From contig VYCZ01000352.1 of NCBI GenBank assembly GCA_009843675.1, positions 1 to 7,976 of the forward strand: a stretch of DNA of 7,976 nt, read 5' to 3'. The DNA comes from Gammaproteobacteria bacterium. GTDB lineage: Bacteria > Pseudomonadota > Gammaproteobacteria > Eutrophobiales > Eutrophobiaceae. A program made the position numbers and the translations under genes. The notes under the pieces are model-generated. The model searched no databases. It saw nothing but the letters and a program-made list of their open reading frames with translations, and was not told the DNA's origin. Of this stretch, positions 1 to 6,468 are shown in pieces. Each line of letters opens with the position of its first letter. Positions within the stretch are counted from its first letter, which is position 1.

Positions 1-1
1 G

Positions 2-445
2 GCATACAGCGCTGAACGCCATAAAGTTATAGACCACCCAAGAGCGTTCCTGTTCCGGGTTGCCAGAAATCTCGCTTTGACGGCACTCAAAAAGAAGTCC
101 CGGCAAATTACCGACTATATCGAGGACTTTGAACTGCCTTTAGCCGCAGGGTTGGCCGATACGGTCGAAAGTGAAGTTGAAGCCAGACAAAACATCGGAA
201 TTTATTGCGAGGCTGTTACTGCTTTACCCGAACAATGTCGGCGAGTATTTCTATTGCGGAAAGTCCATGGTCTATCTCATAGGGAAATAGCAGAGCGAAT
301 GAATTTAACCAACAGCTCTGTTGAAAAACACATATTGAATGGGGCATTGAAATGCCGCGCATATATCCGTGAACGTGAACTCGGGAAAACACCTGATGAA
401 GCGAGTCTTGCGATTCAAACAGTCACCCTGAAGAGACGTCAATGA
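2..445 (+). CDS. FecI-type ECF sigma factor, 5'-truncated by window edge
   Basis: This is the C-terminal 147 residues of an extracytoplasmic-function sigma-70 family factor, which would direct RNA polymerase to the promoter of an associated transport operon. The frame is open to the window edge. The fragment starts in the end of sigma region 2 (HPRAFLFRVARNLALTALKK, visible residues 12-31), a signature of FecI-like factors, so the TTG at position 77 lies inside the domain and is not the true start. Residues 32-65 form an acidic linker. Sigma region 4 spans about residues 70-122: ALPEQCRRVFLLRKVHGLSHREIAERMNLT followed by SSVEKHI is the helix-turn-helix that reads the -35 element. The stop overlaps the next gene by ATGA, so the two are probably translationally coupled, as in fecI-fecR pairs. 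The family call is firm. The target promoter and ligand are unknown. Confidence 0.93.
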   Translation, partial: AYSAERHKVIDHPRAFLFRVARNLALTALKKKSRQITDYIEDFELPLAAGLADTVESEVEARQNIGIYCEAVTALPEQCRRVFLLRKVHGLSHREIAERMNLTNSSVEKHILNGALKCRAYIRERELGKTPDEASLAIQTVTLKRRQ

Positions 446-1545
446 CAGAAAACATCTACGTATTCCCTGATAAAAACATTATCGAAACAGAAGCCGGTGA
501 ATGGCTGGTGCGACTGGACGGTGATACCCGATTATCAGAAGATGAACTCATAAAACTGCGCGACTGGCTGGATCGTAGTCCTGCGCATCGCGAAGAACTC
601 AGTAACTTGCTCCGATTTTATGACAGAATGAATATTCTGACAGAACTGTCGGTGCCGTTAGAAAGGCAGGTCGCCGGGAAACCCACCTCAAATGAAAGAC
701 CAGTTACATGGACCGGTCTTATAAGGCTTGCCTTTAGTCGAAACCTTGCCGTTATTGCAATTGCACTTGTAGCCCTTGCTTTGATAATAAACCAGCAAGC
801 ATGGGAACCGGGTGCTTCTGAACCCGGCACTAATGGTATTTATTCCACGACAATAGGAGAACAATCTTCCGTGTCGTTGTCCGATGGATCTACCATCCAT
901 CTCAATACAAACAGCCAGGTTAAAGTGAAATATGAGGAGACCGTGCGTAATGTACGGTTATTGCAAGGGGAGGCTTTTTTCAATGTGGCAAAAATCCCGC
1001 AACGACCTTTTCACGTTTATGCCGGAACCGGCCGGGTAGAAGCTGTCAGTACAGCGTTTATCGTCAGACTGAACAAGCATGGAGTGGATGTTGTAGTCAC
1101 GGAAGGCAGTGTCAAGCTGGCGGCACTAAAGAAGCTCCCTGGACGTCAAGCTGTTTCGAAAGACAATCATGAACATGCATTGGGAACTCTGGATGCGGGT
1201 CAGGGCACGACCATTCGAGCCCTTATTACCGATGAAGAGAATGTTTCTTTCAGCACGATGGAACTGGTCCAGAATTTGGATGAAGCGGAGTTATCCCGGC
1301 GCCTGTCCTGGCGTCACGGGTTGTTGATTTTCACGGGTGACCCCTTGGAAGACGTAATTGATGAAATCAGCCGTTACAGCCCGGTCACCATTGAGATCAT
1401 TGATCCCACGTTGAAGGCCATCCGTATCGGAGGACAGTTTCGAGTTGGTGATGTTGAAGCCATGCTGGCTTCTCTGGAAACAAATTTTCATCTGCGCATA
1501 ATTCGACTGCGCCATGATTATATTCAGATTGCGTCCGCTGAATAG
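442..1545 (+). CDS. FecR-family inner-membrane sigma regulator
   Basis: A 367-residue FecR-like protein that would relay a periplasmic signal from the receptor to the cytoplasmic sigma factor. The order of parts is typical. Residues 14-60 form the cytoplasmic DUF4880-like helical domain (EWLVRLDGDTRLSEDELIKL, then DWLDRSPAHREEL). Residues 100-117 are a single membrane helix (NLAVIAIALVALALII). Residues 132-228 are the periplasmic FecR domain, with the hallmark SLSDGSTIHLNTNSQ and RLLQGEAFFNV. Residues 229-285 are a polar linker. Residues 290-365 are a C-terminal STN-like module (LEDVIDEISRYSPVTIEI). The ATG overlaps the sigma stop, and a weak purine stretch (GAAGAGA, 430-436) lies just upstream. 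Whether it works as an anti-sigma factor or as a required activator, both known in the family, cannot be told from sequence. Confidence 0.94.
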   Translation: MTENIYVFPDKNIIETEAGEWLVRLDGDTRLSEDELIKLRDWLDRSPAHREELSNLLRFYDRMNILTELSVPLERQVAGKPTSNERPVTWTGLIRLAFSRNLAVIAIALVALALIINQQAWEPGASEPGTNGIYSTTIGEQSSVSLSDGSTIHLNTNSQVKVKYEETVRNVRLLQGEAFFNVAKIPQRPFHVYAGTGRVEAVSTAFIVRLNKHGVDVVVTEGSVKLAALKKLPGRQAVSKDNHEHALGTLDAGQGTTIRALITDEENVSFSTMELVQNLDEAELSRRLSWRHGLLIFTGDPLEDVIDEISRYSPVTIEIIDPTLKAIRIGGQFRVGDVEAMLASLETNFHLRIIRLRHDYIQIASAE

Positions 1546-1605
1546 AGACTATACCCCGGGATGTGGTTTTTTCTGCTTCATTAGTCTATTCATAGTCAGG
1601 CAGGC
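1546..1605 (+). other. 60-base gap between regulator and receptor
   Basis: This is the only place upstream of the receptor where a sigma-responsive promoter for the transport genes would be expected by analogy with fecIR/fecA. I see no confident -35/-10 pair. Short complementary segments occur (GACTAT at 1547-1552 with ATAGTC at 1592-1597; AATAGA at 1541-1546 with TCTATT at 1585-1590), but the two pairings overlap, are A/T-rich and lack a following T-run, so neither a terminator nor an operator is claimed. Confidence 0.3.
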
Positions 1606-4515
1606 GTGGAAGCAGCGTATCGGCATAGTTTAAACAGGCGGGCAGCAATTGGAATGCGCGGAGTATCGAATAGCTGCGCGCACCTGGGCAAATTGATTTA
1701 TCTGGTATTACTGATGTTCAGCGCTGCAGGGTATGCCGGAGAGCAACTCAAGGATGAAACAAGGTATCACGTGGATATCCCGCCCATGAATGCCGCAGAG
1801 GCGTTGAACAGTCTGGCCGGTCAAACCGGTATCACTATGTTATTTCCATATGATCTGGCCAGTTCCCGCAGGGCAAATGCGGTGAGGGGACACTACACTT
1901 TACAACACGCACTGGATTTAATGCTGCGGGGGACAGGACTTACAGGCAGCCGTTCTGATAAAGGCGTATTGATGATCTCACGCACGAGTACAGCGTTAAT
2001 CGATAAAGAGGATACAGCCGTGAAAGAAAACGAACAACTTCAAGCCAGGCCGGTTAACAAAACATCGTTGCTGGCCGGAATTACAGCGTTATTTGCGTCG
2101 GCCGTCGCGACCCCTGTCGCCACAGGTCAAACGACTCAAGCCGGCACCGCCGGCTTAACCATACTGGAAGAAATTACGGTCACCGCTCGTAAGCGCGAAG
2201 AAAACCTGCAGAACGTGCCGATTTCCGTAACAGCATTCAATGCGGAACAGATTGAACAACTGGGTATCATCAACCTGCTCGATCTGGATACACATGTAGT
2301 AAATCTCTCGTTGGGAGGGGGAGATAATACGGGCGGTACAAATTTCGTGCGCGCGACCATCCGCGGCGTTGGTACTCAAGCCCGAATCAATACTGATGGA
2401 GCCGTCGGTTTATATCTTGATGGTGTATATGTTCCGAGAATGACCGGGACACTGCTCGACTTGCTCGATGTGGAAAATATAGAGGTATTGCGCGGGCCTC
2501 AAGGGACTTTATTCGGTCGTAACACCACCGGGGGAGCTATCCGTTATAATTCGAAGAGGCCACACACTGAGAAGTTTGAAGGTTATATCAAGGCCGGATA
2601 TGGATCCCGTGACCTGATTGAAGTAACCGGCATGGCGAACATCCCCCTGGGAGAGAAGGCGGCAATAAGAGTCAGCGCATATTCCCGAGACCAGGACGGT
2701 TACGTTGATAACATGCTGGGGAATATCGCCACGGCTACCGACCCCTCTGCCCTGCAGTATGACAGTCACGGGACTCAGGAACTCGGAGATTACGATAACT
2801 GGGGTGTGCGGGCCAGTTTGCGCTTCCAACCAGCGGATGCGCTGACCGTCGATCTCACGGGCGCTTATACAGAAGACAAGGGAAATGGCCCCGCATTCAA
2901 GCTTACTGACTGGAATCTCAATGCCCGCCGCGGAGAAGGCGAACCGTGCAGGATGATTGCACGGGGAGTTGTTCGTGCCAGAGAGGTCAGACGCGCACCC
3001 GGTGGAGTTTGTACGTTAGAACGAGCCAGAAGCGACGCTTTCAATGGAGTGGCTGAAACCAACAGCGCGCTGGACCCGGTACTTGATAATGCCTTCGGCG
3101 TGCTGGATGGAGATAACACCCAGGGCGGTATCGCAAATTACGAAAAGATTACCACGGAAATGTTATCCGCCGAGATCAGTTGGGATATCAACGAATACCT
3201 GACTGCGACGAGCCGTACCGGATACCTGAACATCGAACCTTTCTATATTAACGACAATGATTATACACCTGTTATCTGGCGCGAGCGCGTGCGGGACTAT
3301 AAAAATGACAGCTTCTCGCAGGAAGTCTTGATTAACGGCGATCATGAACGCCTGAATTGGACTGCCGGTGTTTTCTATTTCGAAGAAACTCCCGAAGAAC
3401 TGACAACAGGGTCGGATAACGGCACACCGGACGTCTTTATCCGTGAGGAAACGCTGGATGCAGAATCGATTGCCTTGTTTGCTGAGGGGAGTTACTGGTT
3501 GTTCGATAACCTCAGCGTGACTCTGGGCTATCGCTGGACCGAAGATAAAAAGGAACTGACGGCATTCGGAGATGGGCCGATACGCAGCCGGGATCGTAAC
3601 TTTGATCCGGCCAGCGACCCTGACATTCTTGCGCTGATTAATGGTCCGGGTATCCCTTCCTCGGCTTCCGCCGGCGATACCTGGCGCGAGTCAACCTGGC
3701 GCGCCAGCATACAATACCATTGGACCGACAACGTGATGACTTATTTCACGGCCAGCACGGGTTATACCAGTGGCAGCTTTAATAATGAATTGGAATTGAA
3801 ATTCGGCCCAAGCGAAAATTTTGGAATTCTTCCGTTCGAAGCGGAAGAAGTTGACCTGTATGAGGCTGGATTTCGCTCTACTTTGGCCGATGGACGAATC
3901 CGCTTCAATGCTACCGGTTTTTTTCAGGATTGGACCGGAAGACAACTCAGAAAAATCCAGCCTGACGGCACCAGGTTTGTTACCAATGCGGGCAATGCGG
4001 AGACCTATGGCGCAGAAATCGACGTCACGTTCCAGGTTACGGAAAGTTTGAATTTCGCGGCTGCCGTGGGCATCCTGGATGGAGAGTGGACTACGATTGC
4101 TCCAGAGGTTTCTGATCAAATTCTTATAGATTCTGAACTGGCAAGGCTTCCGGACCTCACCTTTTCTTTGGCATTGAATCATACGGCCTTCCTGGATTTC
4201 GGCTCTGTCCGAACCAGCGTGAGTTATGGCTGGCGCGCCGATCAGTACTCATCGGATGCAGAAACGAGAACGATTGAGATTGATTCTTATGGACTTATGA
4301 CCGGCAGAATTGAATATGCGACCGTGGATGAAAAATGGGCTTTGGCCCTATCCTGCAGAAATTGTCTGGATGAGGATTACATCAATACAGGCGTCGATTT
4401 CACCGGCACGACCATGAACCAGGCAAGGGTACGCGACCTGGGACGAGAGGGTTACCGTGTTGAGCAAATCGGAGAACCGCTGGGCTGGTTTCTGGAGATT
4501 AAACGATCCTTCTGA
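1606..4515 (+). CDS. TonB-dependent outer-membrane transducer with STN domain
   Basis: A 969-residue outer-membrane receptor expected to import a ligand using TonB/ExbBD energy and to signal its presence to FecR. A signal peptide is followed by an STN signalling domain at about residues 54-126 (VDIPPMNAAEALNSLAGQTG, then LQHALDLMLRGTGL). Next come a linker with a second hydrophobic segment (152-175), a TonB-box-like LEEITVTA (187-194) and the plug (to about 320, with RNTTGGAIRYNSKRP). The rest is a beta-barrel ending in the canonical aromatic residue (EIKRSF). Cys448 and Cys469 bracket an arginine-rich segment, and C917xxC920 sits near the end. The GTG start has poor ribosome-binding context. 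The in-frame ATG at 1654 (residue 17), behind AGGCGGG at 1636-1642, gives a more conventional signal peptide (cut near GYAG) and may be the real start. It belongs with the upstream sigma/FecR pair. The substrate is unknown; iron-siderophore uptake is possible, but the downstream sulfate-ester enzymes argue for an organic sulfated ligand. Confidence 0.95.
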   Translation: MEAAYRHSLNRRAAIGMRGVSNSCAHLGKLIYLVLLMFSAAGYAGEQLKDETRYHVDIPPMNAAEALNSLAGQTGITMLFPYDLASSRRANAVRGHYTLQHALDLMLRGTGLTGSRSDKGVLMISRTSTALIDKEDTAVKENEQLQARPVNKTSLLAGITALFASAVATPVATGQTTQAGTAGLTILEEITVTARKREENLQNVPISVTAFNAEQIEQLGIINLLDLDTHVVNLSLGGGDNTGGTNFVRATIRGVGTQARINTDGAVGLYLDGVYVPRMTGTLLDLLDVENIEVLRGPQGTLFGRNTTGGAIRYNSKRPHTEKFEGYIKAGYGSRDLIEVTGMANIPLGEKAAIRVSAYSRDQDGYVDNMLGNIATATDPSALQYDSHGTQELGDYDNWGVRASLRFQPADALTVDLTGAYTEDKGNGPAFKLTDWNLNARRGEGEPCRMIARGVVRAREVRRAPGGVCTLERARSDAFNGVAETNSALDPVLDNAFGVLDGDNTQGGIANYEKITTEMLSAEISWDINEYLTATSRTGYLNIEPFYINDNDYTPVIWRERVRDYKNDSFSQEVLINGDHERLNWTAGVFYFEETPEELTTGSDNGTPDVFIREETLDAESIALFAEGSYWLFDNLSVTLGYRWTEDKKELTAFGDGPIRSRDRNFDPASDPDILALINGPGIPSSASAGDTWRESTWRASIQYHWTDNVMTYFTASTGYTSGSFNNELELKFGPSENFGILPFEAEEVDLYEAGFRSTLADGRIRFNATGFFQDWTGRQLRKIQPDGTRFVTNAGNAETYGAEIDVTFQVTESLNFAAAVGILDGEWTTIAPEVSDQILIDSELARLPDLTFSLALNHTAFLDFGSVRTSVSYGWRADQYSSDAETRTIEIDSYGLMTGRIEYATVDEKWALALSCRNCLDEDYINTGVDFTGTTMNQARVRDLGREGYRVEQIGEPLGWFLEIKRSF
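2007..2022 (+). promoter_or_regulatory. Possible internal ribosome binding site and GTG start in receptor
   Basis: AGAGGA (2007-2012) lies 7 bases before an in-frame GTG (2020-2022). Starting there would make a protein opening VKENEQLQARPVNKTSLLAG, which looks like a second, complete signal peptide, and would yield a receptor without the STN domain. The match to the anti-Shine-Dalgarno core is short (GAGG), so chance is quite possible. Confidence 0.25.
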
Positions 4516-4516
4516 C

Positions 4517-4522
4517 AGGAGG
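4517..4522 (+). promoter_or_regulatory. Strong Shine-Dalgarno AGGAGG
   Basis: A perfect AGGAGG begins two bases after the receptor stop and sits 10 bases before the ATG at 4533. It is the best ribosome binding site in the window. It fixes the start of the sulfotransferase-like gene and supports its translation from the same message as the receptor. Confidence 0.85.
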
Positions 4523-4532
4523 AAGCAACTGA

Positions 4533-5891
4533 ATGTTCAAATGTAATACTTATTGGTTCGCGTTGTGGTCCGTCATCGTATGGATGCCCGTTTTCTGCAT
4601 ACCGCAGTCTGCACAGGCTTATCCTTCCGTCTATCCTACCGGTGTCACCCGCTATGATCCGGAAAAAGCCTATAATACCTACACCCTGCTTCCCCTCGTC
4701 TCAAACTACGGCGCGGCTAAAGACGTAGCTCGAAGCCCGGAACCAGCCAGACTCATCGATATGAATGGTAACGTGGTTCACAAATGGAACGTCAGCAGTT
4801 GGCAGCGGTATCGTCTGCATCCCGGCACGTGCAACCTTACCATGATAGAAGAAAGTGAGCAGGCAGGCTTGAATCATATCGTTGATTACGATTGGAACAG
4901 CAAGGAACTATGGCGCTGGCGTCCCGAGCAGTCCGGTGTCGGCGGCAGGATGAGCGCACTACAGTCGCACTTGCTGCATCACGACTTTGAGCGGTTACCC
5001 AATGGTGACACCCTCGTTATGTACACCGTTCAGGTGCCTCAGGAAATTCTGGATACGGTCCGGAACGTTGACTATCCGTACTTCGGAAAAATAAACCGAA
5101 AAGGCATACAGTTAATCGGCGACGAGTTGGCGTATGTCACTCCGGAAGGTGAAATAACATGGACCTGGGCCGCGCACGATCACATCGACGTCAATGACTT
5201 TATGCCCGGGTGGAAGCGCCTGATTGACTGGTCACATGGCAATTCGGTAAGGGTTATCCCGGAAAACCGGTGGTATGACGCCGGTGACCAGCGTTTCAAA
5301 CCGGGAAACGTTGTTTATAACACCCGCAATCTGCCTCACTTCTGGGTGATAGATAAAGATTCAGGTGAGATTGTTTACAAAGGCGCGCACCGGCACATGG
5401 GCGGGTTTGCCGGGCAACATGAAGCTCACATGATCGCTCCGGGGTTGCCGGGCGCCGGCAATTTTCTGGTCTTTGACAATGGCGCCTATTCACCGGATGA
5501 AGCTCACCATGGCGTGTCTTTGATTGTCGAAATTGACCCGTCCACTAACAGAATAGTCTGGAAATACGAGACTGCGGGCAGGACGCTACGTTTTCATAGC
5601 CATTCACGCGGTTCGGTACAACGCCTGCCGAACGGCAATACACTCATCTCTGAAGATAATACGGGAAGAATTTTTCAGGTTAAGCCTGATGACAAGCACC
5701 CCGACGGTAGCGAGATTGTTTGGGAGTACGTTGCCTTCAACAGCGATCAAAAACCATTGTGGTCCCTGGCCCGCGCGCATGCCTACCCGTATGATCATTG
5801 TGACAGGTTTGCCGACCTGCCCCGCTCTGAATTGAAGGTAAGCCCTCCGGATGCGGGCGCCTGGAAACTCAAACCTGATGTCTTACGCTAG
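4533..5891 (+). CDS. Exported arylsulfotransferase (ASST)-like beta-propeller protein
   Basis: A 452-residue protein of the bacterial arylsulfotransferase superfamily, periplasmic enzymes that move a sulfo group from one phenolic sulfate ester to another phenol without PAPS. A Sec signal peptide ends near SAQA-Y (residues 29/30). Repeated propeller-type motifs are visible: RLIDMNGNVVHKW (73-85), HHDFERLPNGDTL (149-161), DWSHGNSV (232-239), GQHEAHM (294-300) then FLVFDNGA (311-318), and SHSRGSVQRLPNGNTLISED (356-375). In the family, conserved histidines including a transiently sulfated one, plus an arginine, form the active site. Candidates here are His150, His235, His296, His355/His357 and Arg359, but I cannot align them one-to-one. 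It is shorter than the E. coli-type enzyme, of roughly 570-600 residues, so it may belong to the Arylsulfotran_2-like branch, whose activities are little characterised. No DsbL/DsbI-type partner genes are adjacent. The family call is good; actual sulfotransferase activity is less certain. Confidence 0.85.
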   Translation: MFKCNTYWFALWSVIVWMPVFCIPQSAQAYPSVYPTGVTRYDPEKAYNTYTLLPLVSNYGAAKDVARSPEPARLIDMNGNVVHKWNVSSWQRYRLHPGTCNLTMIEESEQAGLNHIVDYDWNSKELWRWRPEQSGVGGRMSALQSHLLHHDFERLPNGDTLVMYTVQVPQEILDTVRNVDYPYFGKINRKGIQLIGDELAYVTPEGEITWTWAAHDHIDVNDFMPGWKRLIDWSHGNSVRVIPENRWYDAGDQRFKPGNVVYNTRNLPHFWVIDKDSGEIVYKGAHRHMGGFAGQHEAHMIAPGLPGAGNFLVFDNGAYSPDEAHHGVSLIVEIDPSTNRIVWKYETAGRTLRFHSHSRGSVQRLPNGNTLISEDNTGRIFQVKPDDKHPDGSEIVWEYVAFNSDQKPLWSLARAHAYPYDHCDRFADLPRSELKVSPPDAGAWKLKPDVLR

Positions 5892-6416
5892 ATGTTTCCT
5901 CATTCTCACATCATAAAGTTAATTCTGGCATTAAACATGTTTGCAGCCGTTATATGCGCAAACACAGTTAAGGTTGATGCGGCCCTTGCATCGGAGGTTG
6001 AAGGAACGTTGCTTTTCGTCGCAACCGCCGAGACTTATTCGGGTGCCGGTAAATTCACCGATTTTCTGGAGAAAAAATCTGTGCCCTACAGACACATATC
6101 GCCTCTCCAGTTTGAGGACCATAACAGCGCTCAGTACATCGTGATAATTATCGGTGTAAACGAAGGCTGGGGCGCCAACGATATTATGTCCCGGGCCCTG
6201 GATAAAGAAGAATGGGCATGGCTCTCTGAACCAGGCAACAATGGCATATATATGAAACAGAATGTCTGGACAGATAATCAGAACGTGATGGTTATTGCCG
6301 GGTCATCTCCTGAAACGGCAATCGATAGTTTTGACTACTTCTATGACCAGTGGCTCTCAAACCTTGCTTCCTGGTTTGGACTCTCACTATCAAGAGAAGA
6401 ACTGTACGGCTATTGA
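5892..6416 (+). CDS. Small exported protein of unknown function
   Basis: A 174-residue protein I do not recognise. The ATG follows the preceding TAG directly (TAGATG) with no evident Shine-Dalgarno, so translation is probably coupled to the sulfotransferase-like gene. Residues 1-33 look like a Sec signal peptide (HIIKLILALNMFAAVICA, with a possible cut after AALA). It has no lipobox. The mature part, about 140 residues, alternates strands and helices: TLLFVATAETYSGAGKFTDF (39-58), a hydrophobic strand QYIVIIIGVN (81-90), an acidic, tryptophan-rich middle (WGANDIMSRALDKEEWAWL), then YMKQNVW and NVMVIAGSSPETAIDSFDYF (131-150). The last stretch resembles the 'viviaGsd..gt' strand-loop-helix found in some accessory domains of glycoside hydrolases and surface proteins; this is a weak resemblance from memory. 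It has no cysteine outside the signal region and no catalytic motif I can name. A partner role for the neighbouring sulfotransferase-like protein or the sulfatase is plausible but unproven. Confidence 0.8.
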   Translation: MFPHSHIIKLILALNMFAAVICANTVKVDAALASEVEGTLLFVATAETYSGAGKFTDFLEKKSVPYRHISPLQFEDHNSAQYIVIIIGVNEGWGANDIMSRALDKEEWAWLSEPGNNGIYMKQNVWTDNQNVMVIAGSSPETAIDSFDYFYDQWLSNLASWFGLSLSREELYGY

Positions 6417-6441
6417 AGTCCTCCCTGTTGCATGCAATAGC
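6409..6441 (+). repeat. Short inverted repeat between the unknown gene and the sulfatase
   Basis: GCTATTG (6409-6415) and CAATAGC (6435-6441) are perfect 7-base complements separated by 19 bases, with the upstream arm overlapping the stop codon of the unknown gene. A 10-base palindrome, TTGCATGCAA (6428-6437), overlaps the second arm. There is no T-run, so it does not look like a factor-independent terminator. It could be a weak message hairpin between cistrons or chance. Confidence 0.3.
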
Positions 6442-6468
6442 GAAGCCTGATATGCCTCTCTGCAGCAG

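Noticed and set aside
77..445. A complete sigma factor starting at TTG 77
   Set aside because: The frame is open upstream to the window edge and the upstream codons encode conserved sigma region 2 residues (HPRAFLFRVARN), so the gene is truncated by the window rather than starting there.
1529..1555. Possible promoter TTGCGT ... TATACC upstream of the receptor
   Set aside because: The spacer is only 15 bases, the -35 half matches at three of six positions, and it overlaps the end of the FecR gene. FecI-type promoters also differ from the housekeeping consensus, so this is not convincing.
1541..1597. Hairpin terminator between FecR and the receptor
   Set aside because: The complementary arms are short, A/T-rich, widely spaced and mutually overlapping, and no T-run follows the second arm.
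2509..2829. 106-codon minus-strand open frame within the receptor plug/barrel region
   Set aside because: It is antisense to the conserved plug sequence, with no family resemblance and no supporting ribosome binding site noted.
3691..4182. 163-codon open frame on the minus strand within the receptor gene
   Set aside because: It lies fully antisense to a well-supported barrel-coding region, has no recognisable domain or signal peptide, and reads as a shadow of the receptor's codon pattern.
5892..5994. Lipoprotein signal for the 174-residue protein because of the cysteine in AAVICA
   Set aside because: The residue before the cysteine is isoleucine, not G/A/S, so the lipobox rule is not met; a Sec signal peptidase I site further on fits better.
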